Shown piece after piece: positions 33,425-41,641 of a DNA stretch of 64,000 nucleotides. A program made the translations under genes and the position numbers. This DNA is from Mucilaginibacter pineti. Its GTDB lineage: Bacteria > Bacteroidota > Bacteroidia > Sphingobacteriales > Sphingobacteriaceae. Location of the stretch: NCBI RefSeq assembly GCF_900101875.1, contig NZ_FNAI01000005.1, positions 1 through 64,000 of the forward strand, given 5' to 3'. The notes under the pieces were generated by a model. It ran no database searches. It was not told the DNA's origin and worked only from the letters and a program-made list of their open reading frames with translations. Numbering within the stretch: position 1 is the first letter of the stretch; every line of letters starts with the position of its first letter.

Positions 33425-34867
33425 ATGAATAGGTCGAAGTCCATATTTATTGCTTTTTTGCTGCTCACCGGCATCGTTATCGGTGCAGGGGCGCAAACGC
33501 GCAATAACCTTATTTTGGGCAACGATCATTTGATATTGCTGATCGATCTGCGGTCGTCAAAGTCGCAGCTGGACAGTATCCTGAAAGCTGCCGGTATAAA
33601 AGGTGCCAATACAAACGATCTTTTAAAAGGTGATTTTACGGCGCTCACAAAAGATGGCTGGAATGTTACTGAGCGCCAGAAAAACGTGATCCAGTTTAAT
33701 CGCTCGTTAACCGATTTAAATATTAATGCCCAGGGCAAACCCTACCTCATTACTACAAATCTCAGCAGCGGTAACGACGAAAACGGTCGCCCGGGTTATC
33801 CTGCCGATGAAGCCTTCGGGATAAATAACTTTTCGAAGGTAAGCGTTCATGAACTTCCTACGGGCATAACCCGCTTTTTCCTGCCGGGATTTTTGCAGGC
33901 TAAAAGAGTACTGCTCTCGGGCAGTTTCAACAACTGGAGTACCCTTAAAGGCGTAATGACCAAAACAGATAGCGGCTGGGTTGCTGATGCAAAACTGGCA
34001 GCAGGCGTATACGAATACAAATACATTATAGACGGCCGCTGGCAACGCGACAGAAACAATTTCAATAAACATCCCGATGGGTTTAATGATGTAAACTCGG
34101 TTTATTATCGGTACAACTATACCTTTAAACTACCCGGCTTTGCTAACGCACATAAGGTGACGCTGGCCGGGAGCTTCAATAATTGGGATGCCGGCAATAT
34201 CATCCTCGAAAAAAAGGGTGGCGTATGGCAAAAGCAGCTTTACCTACATGATGGCCCTCATGCCTATCGTTTTTTAGTTGATGGCAAATGGACAACAGAT
34301 TCCGCGAACCCCGCAACAGAGAAAGGCACCGATGGGATTACGAACTCGGTAATTAACCGTGGAGAAACCGTTAATTTTAAACTTAACGGCCATCCCGACG
34401 CAAAAAAAGTATACATAGCCGGGAGTTTTAACGGATGGAAACCCGACCAGATCAATATGAAAAAAGTACCGGGCGGATGGGGTATCTCCTTAATAATACC
34501 GGCTGGCAATTACGGTTATAAATTTATTTTTGATGGCAACTGGACAACAGATCCGCAAAACCCAAGGCACGTTATTGAGGGGGGCGAGGTAAATTCATTT
34601 ATTGCAGTTAAGCCTAATTACACATTTAAATTAAGCGGATATAGTAACGCAAAGAGTGTACGGATAGCAGGCAATTTTAATGATTGGGACCCTGACGGTT
34701 TGGTTATGGATCATACGGGCAATCAATGGACTATTAATATATTCCTCAAAAAGGGCAAATACCGTTACAAATTTATGGTAGACGGGCAATGGGTACGCGA
34801 CCCTGCAAATAAATTATGGGAGCAAAACGAATATAATACAGGAAATTCCGTTTTATGGATAGAGTAG
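33425..34867 (+). CDS. Secreted protein with four tandem glycogen-binding-like (AMPK1-CBM/CBM48) domains
   Basis: 480 residues with a signal peptide (ending GAGAQ). After an N-terminal region of ~130 residues with no recognised fold, four modules of ~83-85 residues start near 158, 241, 325 and 408. Each opens with a V-x-hydrophobic-x-G-S/N-F-N-x-W strand (LLSGSFNNWS, TLAGSFNNWD, YIAGSFNGWK, RIAGNFNDWD) and ends with F/I-x-DGxWxxD. This is the beta-sandwich of AMPK glycogen-binding and isoamylase N-terminal domains. No catalytic domain is present. It could bind alpha-glucan at the surface. It directly follows the aspartyl-protease-like gene, and a simple inverted repeat follows it. Confidence 0.9.
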   Translation: MNRSKSIFIAFLLLTGIVIGAGAQTRNNLILGNDHLILLIDLRSSKSQLDSILKAAGIKGANTNDLLKGDFTALTKDGWNVTERQKNVIQFNRSLTDLNINAQGKPYLITTNLSSGNDENGRPGYPADEAFGINNFSKVSVHELPTGITRFFLPGFLQAKRVLLSGSFNNWSTLKGVMTKTDSGWVADAKLAAGVYEYKYIIDGRWQRDRNNFNKHPDGFNDVNSVYYRYNYTFKLPGFANAHKVTLAGSFNNWDAGNIILEKKGGVWQKQLYLHDGPHAYRFLVDGKWTTDSANPATEKGTDGITNSVINRGETVNFKLNGHPDAKKVYIAGSFNGWKPDQINMKKVPGGWGISLIIPAGNYGYKFIFDGNWTTDPQNPRHVIEGGEVNSFIAVKPNYTFKLSGYSNAKSVRIAGNFNDWDPDGLVMDHTGNQWTINIFLKKGKYRYKFMVDGQWVRDPANKLWEQNEYNTGNSVLWIE

Positions 34868-34881
34868 CGAGTCAAGAGGTG

Positions 34882-34970
34882 AGAATCAAGAGTCAAGACA
34901 AGGTTTACATTGAAAGAATTAACCATTTTGAATAAAGCCACAAATATGTATTTTCTTGATTCTTGACTCT
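34882..34970. repeat. Inverted repeat of TCAAGA/TCTTGA sequence
   Basis: 34882-34898 and 34954-34970 are reverse complements with two mismatches in 17. Extra GAGTCAAGA copies flank the left arm. It belongs with the other simple-sequence inverted repeats of the window. Confidence 0.7.
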
Positions 34971-35023
34971 TACATCTTATTTCTTATTTCTCACTATATT
35001 AGCTTTAACAGAACTGAAAATTT

Positions 35024-35809
35024 ATGACTGTCCCTATATACCAGGCCGACGCTTTTACTGATACCTTGTTTGGTGGTAACCCTGCTGCTATTTGTCCGCT
35101 TAAGGAGTGGCTACCCGACGCCACTATGCAGAAAATAGCGATTGAAAATAACCTTGCCGAAACCGCCTTTTTTGTAAAAACAGGCACAGGCTACAAACTC
35201 CGCTGGTTTACGCCTGAGTATGAGATTGACCTTTGCGGCCATGCCACACTGGCATCGGCACATATATTATTTACTGAACTTGCTTACGATGGCGATATTA
35301 TCAATTTTGAAACCATTAAGGCCGGAACGCTAACTGTGAAACGGGATGGTGATAAGTATACAATGGATTTTCCATCAAGGCCGCCAATACCCATTGAACC
35401 ACCAAATGGCCTGGCCGAAGCTTTAGGTGAAAAAGCACCGGTAGCTTTTCTAAGATCTCGGGATTATTTTATTGTTTACGAAAAGGAACAGGATATAATT
35501 GATCTTACGCCCGATTTTTTTGCTTTATCAAAAATGGATACCGTTGGGGTAATTGCTACTGCTCCAGGCGATAATTCTGATTTTGTATCGCGCTTTTTTG
35601 CGCCTGGCGCGGGTATCCCTGAAGATCCGGTTACAGGCTCGGCACATTGTAACCTTATACCTTACTGGGCAAAAAAACTGGGTAAAAACAACCTGCACGC
35701 CTACCAGATCTCATCACGCCGCGGCGAGTTATGGTGCGAACTAAAGGGCGACCGCGTGCTAATGAGCGGCAAAGCAATTACTTATTTAAAAGGCGAAATT
35801 AAGTTTTAG
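35024..35809 (+). CDS. PhzF-family isomerase/epimerase-like protein
   Basis: 261 residues in two pseudo-symmetric halves (DapF-like fold). Landmarks: YQADAFTDTLFGGNPAAI at the start, the catalytic Glu46 in NLAETAFF, DLCGHATLASAH, and the second-half GIPEDPVTGSAHCNL. The family isomerises trans-2,3-dihydro-3-hydroxyanthranilate in phenazine makers, but most members, including this isolated one, have unknown substrates. No phenazine genes are nearby. Confidence 0.92.
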   Translation: MTVPIYQADAFTDTLFGGNPAAICPLKEWLPDATMQKIAIENNLAETAFFVKTGTGYKLRWFTPEYEIDLCGHATLASAHILFTELAYDGDIINFETIKAGTLTVKRDGDKYTMDFPSRPPIPIEPPNGLAEALGEKAPVAFLRSRDYFIVYEKEQDIIDLTPDFFALSKMDTVGVIATAPGDNSDFVSRFFAPGAGIPEDPVTGSAHCNLIPYWAKKLGKNNLHAYQISSRRGELWCELKGDRVLMSGKAITYLKGEIKF

Positions 35810-35835
35810 GCATTAGGTTTAGTTAACATCATTAT

Positions 35836-35876
35836 CACAACAATGCCCCAATTTATCTATTGGCAGCATTGTTGTG
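35836..35876 (+). terminator. Hairpin after the PhzF gene
   Basis: CACAACAATGC (35836-35846) pairs perfectly with GCATTGTTGTG (35866-35876), and an inner CCAAT/ATTGG extends the stem. The T-run after it is short, so the terminator role is tentative. Confidence 0.6.
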
Positions 35877-35953
35877 CATTTTCAATAATTCCATTAGTTA
35901 ATGCGAACTTCATACTAATTGGTTTCATTTGCATTATTACTTGCAAACGATAA

Positions 35954-36853
35954 ATGAGCAGGACAAAAAAATTAAAAATATTGATCCCGGTTATCATGCT
36001 GCTTTTTTTGGGAGCTTATTCCAAACACAGGTTGCTTGATAAGCACGATATTACCGGCAGGTTAAGTAGCAAGCAAATGTCTGAAATATCCGGCATCGCA
36101 GCATCTACAATAAATCCTGGTATATATTATGTGCATAATGACAGCGGAGATACGAGCCGTTTTTTTGCCATAACGCCCGACGGTAAAATAAAAACTACAA
36201 TATATTTTAAAGGTGATACACGCAGAACTTTAGGGGTAACTGATTGTGAAGATATAGATGTTGGTCCCGGCCCCGAAAAAGGTAAAAGCTATGTATATTT
36301 AGGTGACATAGGAGATAATTCATCTAACAGGAAAACCATAGCCATTTACCGTTTTTTAGAGAAAAAATCATGGGCAAGTGATAGTTTAACCACCGCAACT
36401 GCCGTAACGCTGCATCTTAAATATCCCGATGGTCCGAAAGATGCGGAAACCTTAATTGTTGATCCTATTGAGAAACTGCTTTGTATAGTATCAAAACGCG
36501 GCGATACAGTAGCTGTTTACACAACGCCACTTAACTATAAAGCCAATGACACGCTTACTTTAACCAAGCGTACTAAGTTATTCTTCGCTGGCTACAAACC
36601 CTTTAAATGGATAACCGCCGGCGATATATCTAAAGATGGCAAACAGATATTGCTAAAAAGCTACGAAAAGGTTTATTACTGGCGACGCGAGCCTAATGAG
36701 CATATTTGGGATGTAATGACACGCAAGCCACAGGAATTAAACTATGAACCCGAAAAGCAGGGCGAAGCTATAGGCTTCACACCCGATGGTACAGGATATT
36801 ACACCACAAGCGAAGGTGTGTTCTCACCCATATATTATTACAAAATCCCCTGA
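35954..36853 (+). CDS. Secreted beta-propeller-like protein of unknown function
   Basis: 299 residues with an N-terminal hydrophobic export signal or anchor (ILIPVIMLLFLGAYS). Recurring strands suggest a propeller: EISGIAASTINPGIYYVHNDSGD, RFFAITPDGKIKTTI, VTDCEDIDVGPG, SYVYLGDIGDNSSNR, KDAETLIVDP, ITAGDISKDGKQILLKSY, GEAIGFTPDGTGYYTTSEG. The combination is reminiscent of SdiA-regulated or esterase-like propellers, but I cannot assign one. Convergent with the GH27 gene, sharing a bidirectional terminator. Confidence 0.75.
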   Translation: MSRTKKLKILIPVIMLLFLGAYSKHRLLDKHDITGRLSSKQMSEISGIAASTINPGIYYVHNDSGDTSRFFAITPDGKIKTTIYFKGDTRRTLGVTDCEDIDVGPGPEKGKSYVYLGDIGDNSSNRKTIAIYRFLEKKSWASDSLTTATAVTLHLKYPDGPKDAETLIVDPIEKLLCIVSKRGDTVAVYTTPLNYKANDTLTLTKRTKLFFAGYKPFKWITAGDISKDGKQILLKSYEKVYYWRREPNEHIWDVMTRKPQELNYEPEKQGEAIGFTPDGTGYYTTSEGVFSPIYYYKIP

Positions 36854-36922
36854 AAAACATACACTTGCATGGAATTTGGTCTGATATAAACAATTCAAAT
36901 CAGCTATTAATTATTAAAAAAC

Positions 36923-36962
36923 AAAAAGGCCCTCTTTGCCAATTGGTAAAGAGGGCCTTTTT
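36923..36962. terminator. Bidirectional terminator between the propeller and GH27 genes
   Basis: AAAAAGGCCCTCTTT (36923-36937) pairs perfectly with 36948-36962, and the loop contains CCAATTGG. A-run and T-run on opposite sides serve convergent genes. Confidence 0.93.
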
Positions 36963-36978
36963 ATAAAATCAGGTTCAA

Positions 36979-39198
36979 TTATTTCTCAACCCTGATAAGC
37001 ATTACGCCATGCGGCGCAACTTTGGCACTAAATGCTTTGCCGGTTGTTATAATGTATTGCTGTTGCCATACATCCCTGAATTTGGTATATCCCTTTAACA
37101 CAGGGTCGGCTTTATCAAGGCTGATGGTTTGGTACTTATCTGTAGTGTTGAACAAACCGATAGCTTTGCCGCCGTCTTTCAGTTCTTTAACCCATACCTG
37201 GTAATTTTCATTCTTAACATATTGGCTGGCTCCTTTACCCAAAGCATCCTGGTCAATAGCCAGTACTTCATCGTTGGTAAGCAGGCTTAGCGTAAACTTA
37301 TCCAGGTGCCCCATGTCGCAGCCTATAAGCAATGGCGATGCTAGCAGGCTCCATAAGCTGATGTGGGTGTATTGCTCGTCATAAGTAAGGCGGGTAGTGT
37401 GCAGGCTTGGGCCCCACCCCACTTTACCTACCACCAACATATCGGGATCATTGAAATGACCGGGCTGCGCGTGCGGTGCGGCCTTGCCTTGGTCAAATCC
37501 TATACCGGCCATACTTTGCCATGTATCCTGTATGTCGCCGGTTGTGCGCCAGCTATTGCCGTCAACATTGGCACCCCACTCCCATACATCGCCCCAGCCG
37601 TACTGGCAAAGGCTATACATAATATCGCGGTGAATTTTCCCTAAAGATGCCTGCATTACCTCGTAAGGTTTCTTCAACGCCGGCAAGTCGGGTTTTGGAA
37701 TGGTAACCTCCGAGTAGGAACACCAGTCGTATTTTAAATAGTCGATACCCCAATCGCCATAAGTTTGGGCATCCTGATCTTCATGCTGCCAGCTGCCCAA
37801 AAAACCACCGCAAGTACGCGGACCAGGCGATGAGTAGATACCCATACGCAAGCCCAAACCATGTACATAATCGGTAAGGCCTTTCATATCCGGAAATTTG
37901 CTATTTGCTAAAATCTTGCCATCAGCTGAGCGATTTTCGGCCTCCCAGCCGTCATCAATGTTAATATAAGCCCAACCATGCTGGCTCAATTTATCGGCCA
38001 TTGCTTTGGCCGAAATGCGCACTTTGCTGTCATCTACACTTAATCCCCAGGCATTCCAGCTGTTCCATCCAAGCGCAGGTGTTAAACCAATTTTATCGCC
38101 AATGCTTATGGTGAATTTTTTTGTTTTGCTGCCCAGTTTGTTACTTACCGTAAAAGTAACCGGGTAATCGCCTTTTGCAGCTACCGAACCACTTATGATA
38201 CCGGTTGCGGCATCAAGTTTTAAACCTTCGGGTAAACCGGTGGCTTTATAAACCAAAGGTTTTTTACCGGTAGCCGGTATCATATACAGGAAGGGGTTAC
38301 CCGACCGTGCGCCAAACACTTCGGCGCCATTTATCTTTGGCTTGGCCGATGGATAAGGCGTTAAGATATAGGGTGTGGTTTCGATATGCGTTACCGATTT
38401 ACCCGATTTTTCATCGGTAAAGGTGTAAGTAATGGTGTATGATTTTTTTGCCAAACGCGCTATCGAGAACGAGTAAGTGAAGGGCTTGCCGATGGTAAAT
38501 GCCGCAGGATTTGTTTTTTCGTAAAGCACGGCATCGGTTTCGGGGTCAGTTACTTTAAAAGCCAGTTTACCTTGATATTGGTATTGATTTTTGGTAATCA
38601 ATTTAACAGATTTACTCAAACTATTATTATCGCCATATTCAAAATCGGCATCGGTATTAACGGTTACATTATCCATTACATCGGCCATAGCAAGACTAAA
38701 GTTTATGCCATAAATGCCGCCGTCGCCGCCGGTATCAAATACCCTTACAGCAAGTACGTTTTCTTTACCCCACAAAATAGCCGGATTATTTGCAGCAATG
38801 GTATAACTGCGCGGACCATAATTGCCGTCTTTTATATTACTGCCCCCGTTGTTGCCATATTTGGCAATCAATGTACCGTTCAGGTAAACTTCATCGTTAT
38901 CGTCAACGCTGGCCAGGTTAAGCCGAAGGCTGTCTTTTAAAAATGATTTCTCTCTTAACGATGCCGGTATTACAACCCTGGTGCGGTACCAGCCAAAACC
39001 ATCATAGTTGGGATGGCCCTGGCGCTCCCAGTTATAACTGAGATCAATGGCTTGCCAATGTTGATCGTTATAGGTTGGTGACGCCCATTGCGCTGAATCG
39101 CCTACAGCAAACTTCCATCCTTTTTTCAATGAAATGTCCTGTGCGTCGGCTTTAAAAGATGCGACAAACAGCAACATCAATACAGATAATTTTTTCAT
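36979..39198 (-). CDS. Alpha-galactosidase, GH27, with N-terminal accessory domains
   Basis: 739 residues with a signal peptide (to KADAQ). Residues ~22-175 form a galactose-binding-like sandwich (GWKFAVGDSAQW, WYRTRVVIPASL, VYLNGTLIAKYG). Residues ~275-365 form a putative Ig module (ATGLPEGLKLDAATGIISG). The GH27 catalytic barrel starts near 370: TPALGWNSWNAWG, NIDDGWE, nucleophile Asp near 491 in YLKYDWCSY, and acid/base Asp near 553 in TTGDIQDTW. It removes terminal alpha-galactose. It is encoded ~13 kb from the mannan cluster, whose substrate (galactomannan) it could debranch; that link is inference. Confidence 0.94.
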   Translation of the reverse strand: MKKLSVLMLLFVASFKADAQDISLKKGWKFAVGDSAQWASPTYNDQHWQAIDLSYNWERQGHPNYDGFGWYRTRVVIPASLREKSFLKDSLRLNLASVDDNDEVYLNGTLIAKYGNNGGSNIKDGNYGPRSYTIAANNPAILWGKENVLAVRVFDTGGDGGIYGINFSLAMADVMDNVTVNTDADFEYGDNNSLSKSVKLITKNQYQYQGKLAFKVTDPETDAVLYEKTNPAAFTIGKPFTYSFSIARLAKKSYTITYTFTDEKSGKSVTHIETTPYILTPYPSAKPKINGAEVFGARSGNPFLYMIPATGKKPLVYKATGLPEGLKLDAATGIISGSVAAKGDYPVTFTVSNKLGSKTKKFTISIGDKIGLTPALGWNSWNAWGLSVDDSKVRISAKAMADKLSQHGWAYINIDDGWEAENRSADGKILANSKFPDMKGLTDYVHGLGLRMGIYSSPGPRTCGGFLGSWQHEDQDAQTYGDWGIDYLKYDWCSYSEVTIPKPDLPALKKPYEVMQASLGKIHRDIMYSLCQYGWGDVWEWGANVDGNSWRTTGDIQDTWQSMAGIGFDQGKAAPHAQPGHFNDPDMLVVGKVGWGPSLHTTRLTYDEQYTHISLWSLLASPLLIGCDMGHLDKFTLSLLTNDEVLAIDQDALGKGASQYVKNENYQVWVKELKDGGKAIGLFNTTDKYQTISLDKADPVLKGYTKFRDVWQQQYIITTGKAFSAKVAPHGVMLIRVEK

Positions 39199-39507
39199 CC
39201 GGTAATTTAATTTAGGTAATAAATCTCTTCTTTTTAAGAATATTCAGGTACGGTTTAAATATACAGCATTCTGCAAGCAAATAAAATGTATGATTAACAT
39301 TTATAGTTTTTTAGCAAAAAATCAATAATAAGGCTATAGGCAATCTTTTCAACCGACGCCAACTAAGCACTGCTGTATAAATGTTACAGTTTACAAGGGA
39401 AGCCGGGCATGGTTTGTGCATTGAGTAAGCTGTATGCAAATTTAACCTATTGTTCATCATGAATTTTAATAGGTATTCTACATTTAGTTATTAAAAAAAC
39501 AACACCT
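39199..39507. other. Divergent intergenic region, GH27 / small secreted protein
   Basis: 309 bases, AT-rich. The only structure noted is a small hairpin (ACCTATT 39445-39451 with AATAGGT 39468-39474) shortly before the plus-strand gene. No clear promoter boxes. Confidence 0.6.
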
Positions 39508-39864
39508 ATGAAAAAAGTTATTTTAACAACTACCCTGTTATTAGGCTGCTTTTTAGCATGTTTTGCGGCGCTGAACGAACTTAACGGAGAATGGTCTGGA
39601 ACATTAAAACTGGACAATGGCACCGTGTACCCACTTAAATACAATTTCAAGGTTGATGGCGATCAGCTTACCGGTACAGCCCAAACCCCCAAAGGCGAAT
39701 TGCCTATTGATGACGGTAAAATAAACGGCAGCAGTTTTTCATTTACAGTAACCATTGCCGATATTGAAATACCGCATACGGGTAAATTCTACGGCGATTC
39801 TATTGGTGTGGATATGGCTGCCAACGGCGAAAAAGCCCATAGCACTTTATTAAGGAAGAGGTAA
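39508..39864 (+). CDS. Small secreted protein, paralogue A of three
   Basis: 118 residues with a signal peptide (MKKVILTTTLLLGCFLACFA). The mature part follows a pattern shared with the genes at 44697 and 45791: L-x-G-x-WSG-x-L, PLKYNFKVDGDQLTGTAQTPKG, I-x-DGKINGSSFSF, PHTGKFYGDSI. A small lipocalin-like or single-domain beta-barrel is plausible. It has no recognised function. It lies at one edge of the metal-acquisition island and faces it convergently. Confidence 0.85.
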   Translation: MKKVILTTTLLLGCFLACFAALNELNGEWSGTLKLDNGTVYPLKYNFKVDGDQLTGTAQTPKGELPIDDGKINGSSFSFTVTIADIEIPHTGKFYGDSIGVDMAANGEKAHSTLLRKR

Positions 39865-39866
39865 TA

Positions 39867-39959
39867 AAGCCCCCTCTTTTGAGGAGAGGACTTTAATTCT
39901 TTAAATATTGAGCGTAAACGCTCAATTGGGAAACTGTTCAGGCGTTCCACGCCTGAACA
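39867..39959. repeat. Three consecutive hairpins between convergent genes
   Basis: An imperfect palindrome at about 39867-39893 (CCCCTCTTTTGAGGAGAGG core, similar to the element inside the epimerase gene). Then TTGAGCG-TAAA-CGCTCAA at 39908-39925. Then TGTTCAGGCG-TTCCA-CGCCTGAACA at 39935-39959. Any of them could act as a terminator, but none has a T-run. Confidence 0.8.
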
Positions 39960-39975
39960 TGCGGTGACGACCTTT

Positions 39976-40185
39976 CTACTTATCCGCCGTAGTATCACGT
40001 TCTACCAGTTCCATGCCGCATTTGGGGCAAAGACCGGGCTTGTCGGCACTTACGTTGGGGTGCATAGTACAGGTATATCTACCTTTCTTCTTATGGATTT
40101 CCTTATTAGCACTATTGCCGTTACAGGCCGTAAATGTTGTTAATAGTGATCCCGCAAGTGTGAATATAATGATGGCTCTTTTCAT
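39976..40185 (-). CDS. Heavy-metal-binding-domain lipoprotein
   Basis: 69 residues. A lipobox ends at Cys21 (TTFTAC), then a short Lys-rich linker, then the zinc-ribbon-like heavy-metal-binding domain: YTCTMHPNVSADKPG followed by LCPKCGMELV. This domain occurs at the N-termini of copper ATPases and CusB-type efflux adaptors. Here it stands alone as a lipoprotein. It starts 2 bases after the PepSY gene ends, and is last in the operon. Confidence 0.9.
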   Translation of the reverse strand: MKRAIIIFTLAGSLLTTFTACNGNSANKEIHKKKGRYTCTMHPNVSADKPGLCPKCGMELVERDTTADK

Positions 40186-40187
40186 AA

Positions 40188-41639
40188 CTATTTGTTTTTG
40201 ATAAAGGATGCTAAACCAAATAACGATACCACCAGCACCCCTAATGCAGCCAGCATGGTTACGATATCCCTGATATCCTTACCAGCCCAGATCATACCGA
40301 AGTATTTATGCAGGAAGATGAAAGAAAGCCCTTCGGCCCTGTCAATACCCGCAACTTTGGTTGCCAGTTTTGAGGTTGTGGTTTCAATGTACCAGTTATC
40401 GCCGTTGGGGTAGCCTACCCGCTCAACCGGGAGGCGCTTGTTAATAAACCCATACTCGTTATCAAACTGGCGGATCACATCAACCTTAACCCTTCCTTTG
40501 AAGGCATTACCCAATGATGCCTGCGGCTTGTAATAACCGGCCAGAAACCGGGCGTATTCTTCATCGGCATTGGTGCGCTCTTTTCCTTTGGATGCATCAA
40601 AATAGGTTACCTGCTTTTTGTCATCAACTACCTGGTAAAAGGTTTCTCCGTTGAAATTTACTATGCCAATGTGCTTGATAATACTATCGGCAATAGGCAG
40701 TTTTAAATTAGAGGTATCCATTTGCCTGCGATCTATCAGCTGCCCGTAATCTGCTTTAACGGGTTCATTATTGTGCAGTTTTACTGCCAAATGAAATGCC
40801 CCGCTAATAACAAAAGTGAACATTACAAAAGAAACAATTAGCCCTATTTGCCTATGATAACGGTGGATAAAACGCTTTTCTTCGGTACCATTAGCCTTGC
40901 GGCTTTCCTTTATGGATTTAAATTTCTTCCACATTAAACCATAAACTGTTAGTCCGCTGGCGAGAGCCAACAGCATAATACTCATGATAATCAGTAAAAC
41001 TACATTGCGAAAGGTATCGCCGCCAATATCTGCAAGAAACTGCCAGGTATGAAACTGCTCAAACAACCATAAAAAAGCCTTACGGGTATTGTTATTGAAT
41101 GTACCCATGCGGCTCTGACCTGTTTCAATATAAACGTCCATACCATCTGGCCGGTTTAATGAAACCTTCCAAACGGGCAGCAAATGATTGATGGGCTGGT
41201 ACTGGCTGTCGAAATCGGTTTGCAGCAGAATACTTTTTATAGCCGATGTACTATCCTGCGTAAAATAGCGCGCAAGATATTCGGCATAATCGGTATCACC
41301 ATGAGGCAACAGCACGCCATCGGTGGCCGAATAGTAATTGTATAAACTATCCTTACCCAGCACCTGGTAAAAGGTGCCTTTGTTAAAGTTTATCAAACTA
41401 AAATTACGGATACTGGTGATATGGTTCCTATCCATCACATCCTGTATGGATAATGACGGTTTCATTTTGCTTTGTGCCAGGGGTTTAAATACCTCCTTTG
41501 CTATTTGCGGACGAAACCAGTTGGACATGAACGGGTGCGATAGACCGCTCAACGTCCAGAAAATGACCGGGATGAGGGCCATTAAGCCCAGCACCCGGTG
41601 CCATTTATAAAAATTACTTTTTACTGCTGATGAAGCCAT
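40188..41639 (-). CDS. PepSY-domain inner-membrane protein (iron-regulated type)
   Basis: 483 residues of the PepSY_TM family: a first helix in KWHRVLGLMALIPVIFWTLSGLSH (~12-36), a periplasmic PepSY region, helices near 210-235 and 262-283 (IHRYHRQIGLIVSFVMFTFVISGAFH), a second PepSY region, and a C-terminal helix (~455-478). Paired His residues could hold haem. Such proteins are usually encoded with siderophore or metal TonB receptors and are thought to reduce the imported metal complex. It lies 2 bases after the TonB receptor gene. Confidence 0.92.
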   Translation of the reverse strand: MASSAVKSNFYKWHRVLGLMALIPVIFWTLSGLSHPFMSNWFRPQIAKEVFKPLAQSKMKPSLSIQDVMDRNHITSIRNFSLINFNKGTFYQVLGKDSLYNYYSATDGVLLPHGDTDYAEYLARYFTQDSTSAIKSILLQTDFDSQYQPINHLLPVWKVSLNRPDGMDVYIETGQSRMGTFNNNTRKAFLWLFEQFHTWQFLADIGGDTFRNVVLLIIMSIMLLALASGLTVYGLMWKKFKSIKESRKANGTEEKRFIHRYHRQIGLIVSFVMFTFVISGAFHLAVKLHNNEPVKADYGQLIDRRQMDTSNLKLPIADSIIKHIGIVNFNGETFYQVVDDKKQVTYFDASKGKERTNADEEYARFLAGYYKPQASLGNAFKGRVKVDVIRQFDNEYGFINKRLPVERVGYPNGDNWYIETTTSKLATKVAGIDRAEGLSFIFLHKYFGMIWAGKDIRDIVTMLAALGVLVVSLFGLASFIKNK

Positions 41640-41641
41640 AA

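Noticed and set aside
35024..35809. Phenazine biosynthesis function for the PhzF-like gene
   Set aside because: No other phz genes are nearby and most PhzF-family proteins are not involved in phenazines.
38572..38940. 122-residue plus-strand frame inside the GH27 gene
   Set aside because: Ile/Val-rich shadow of the GH27 accessory domain with no start context or homology.
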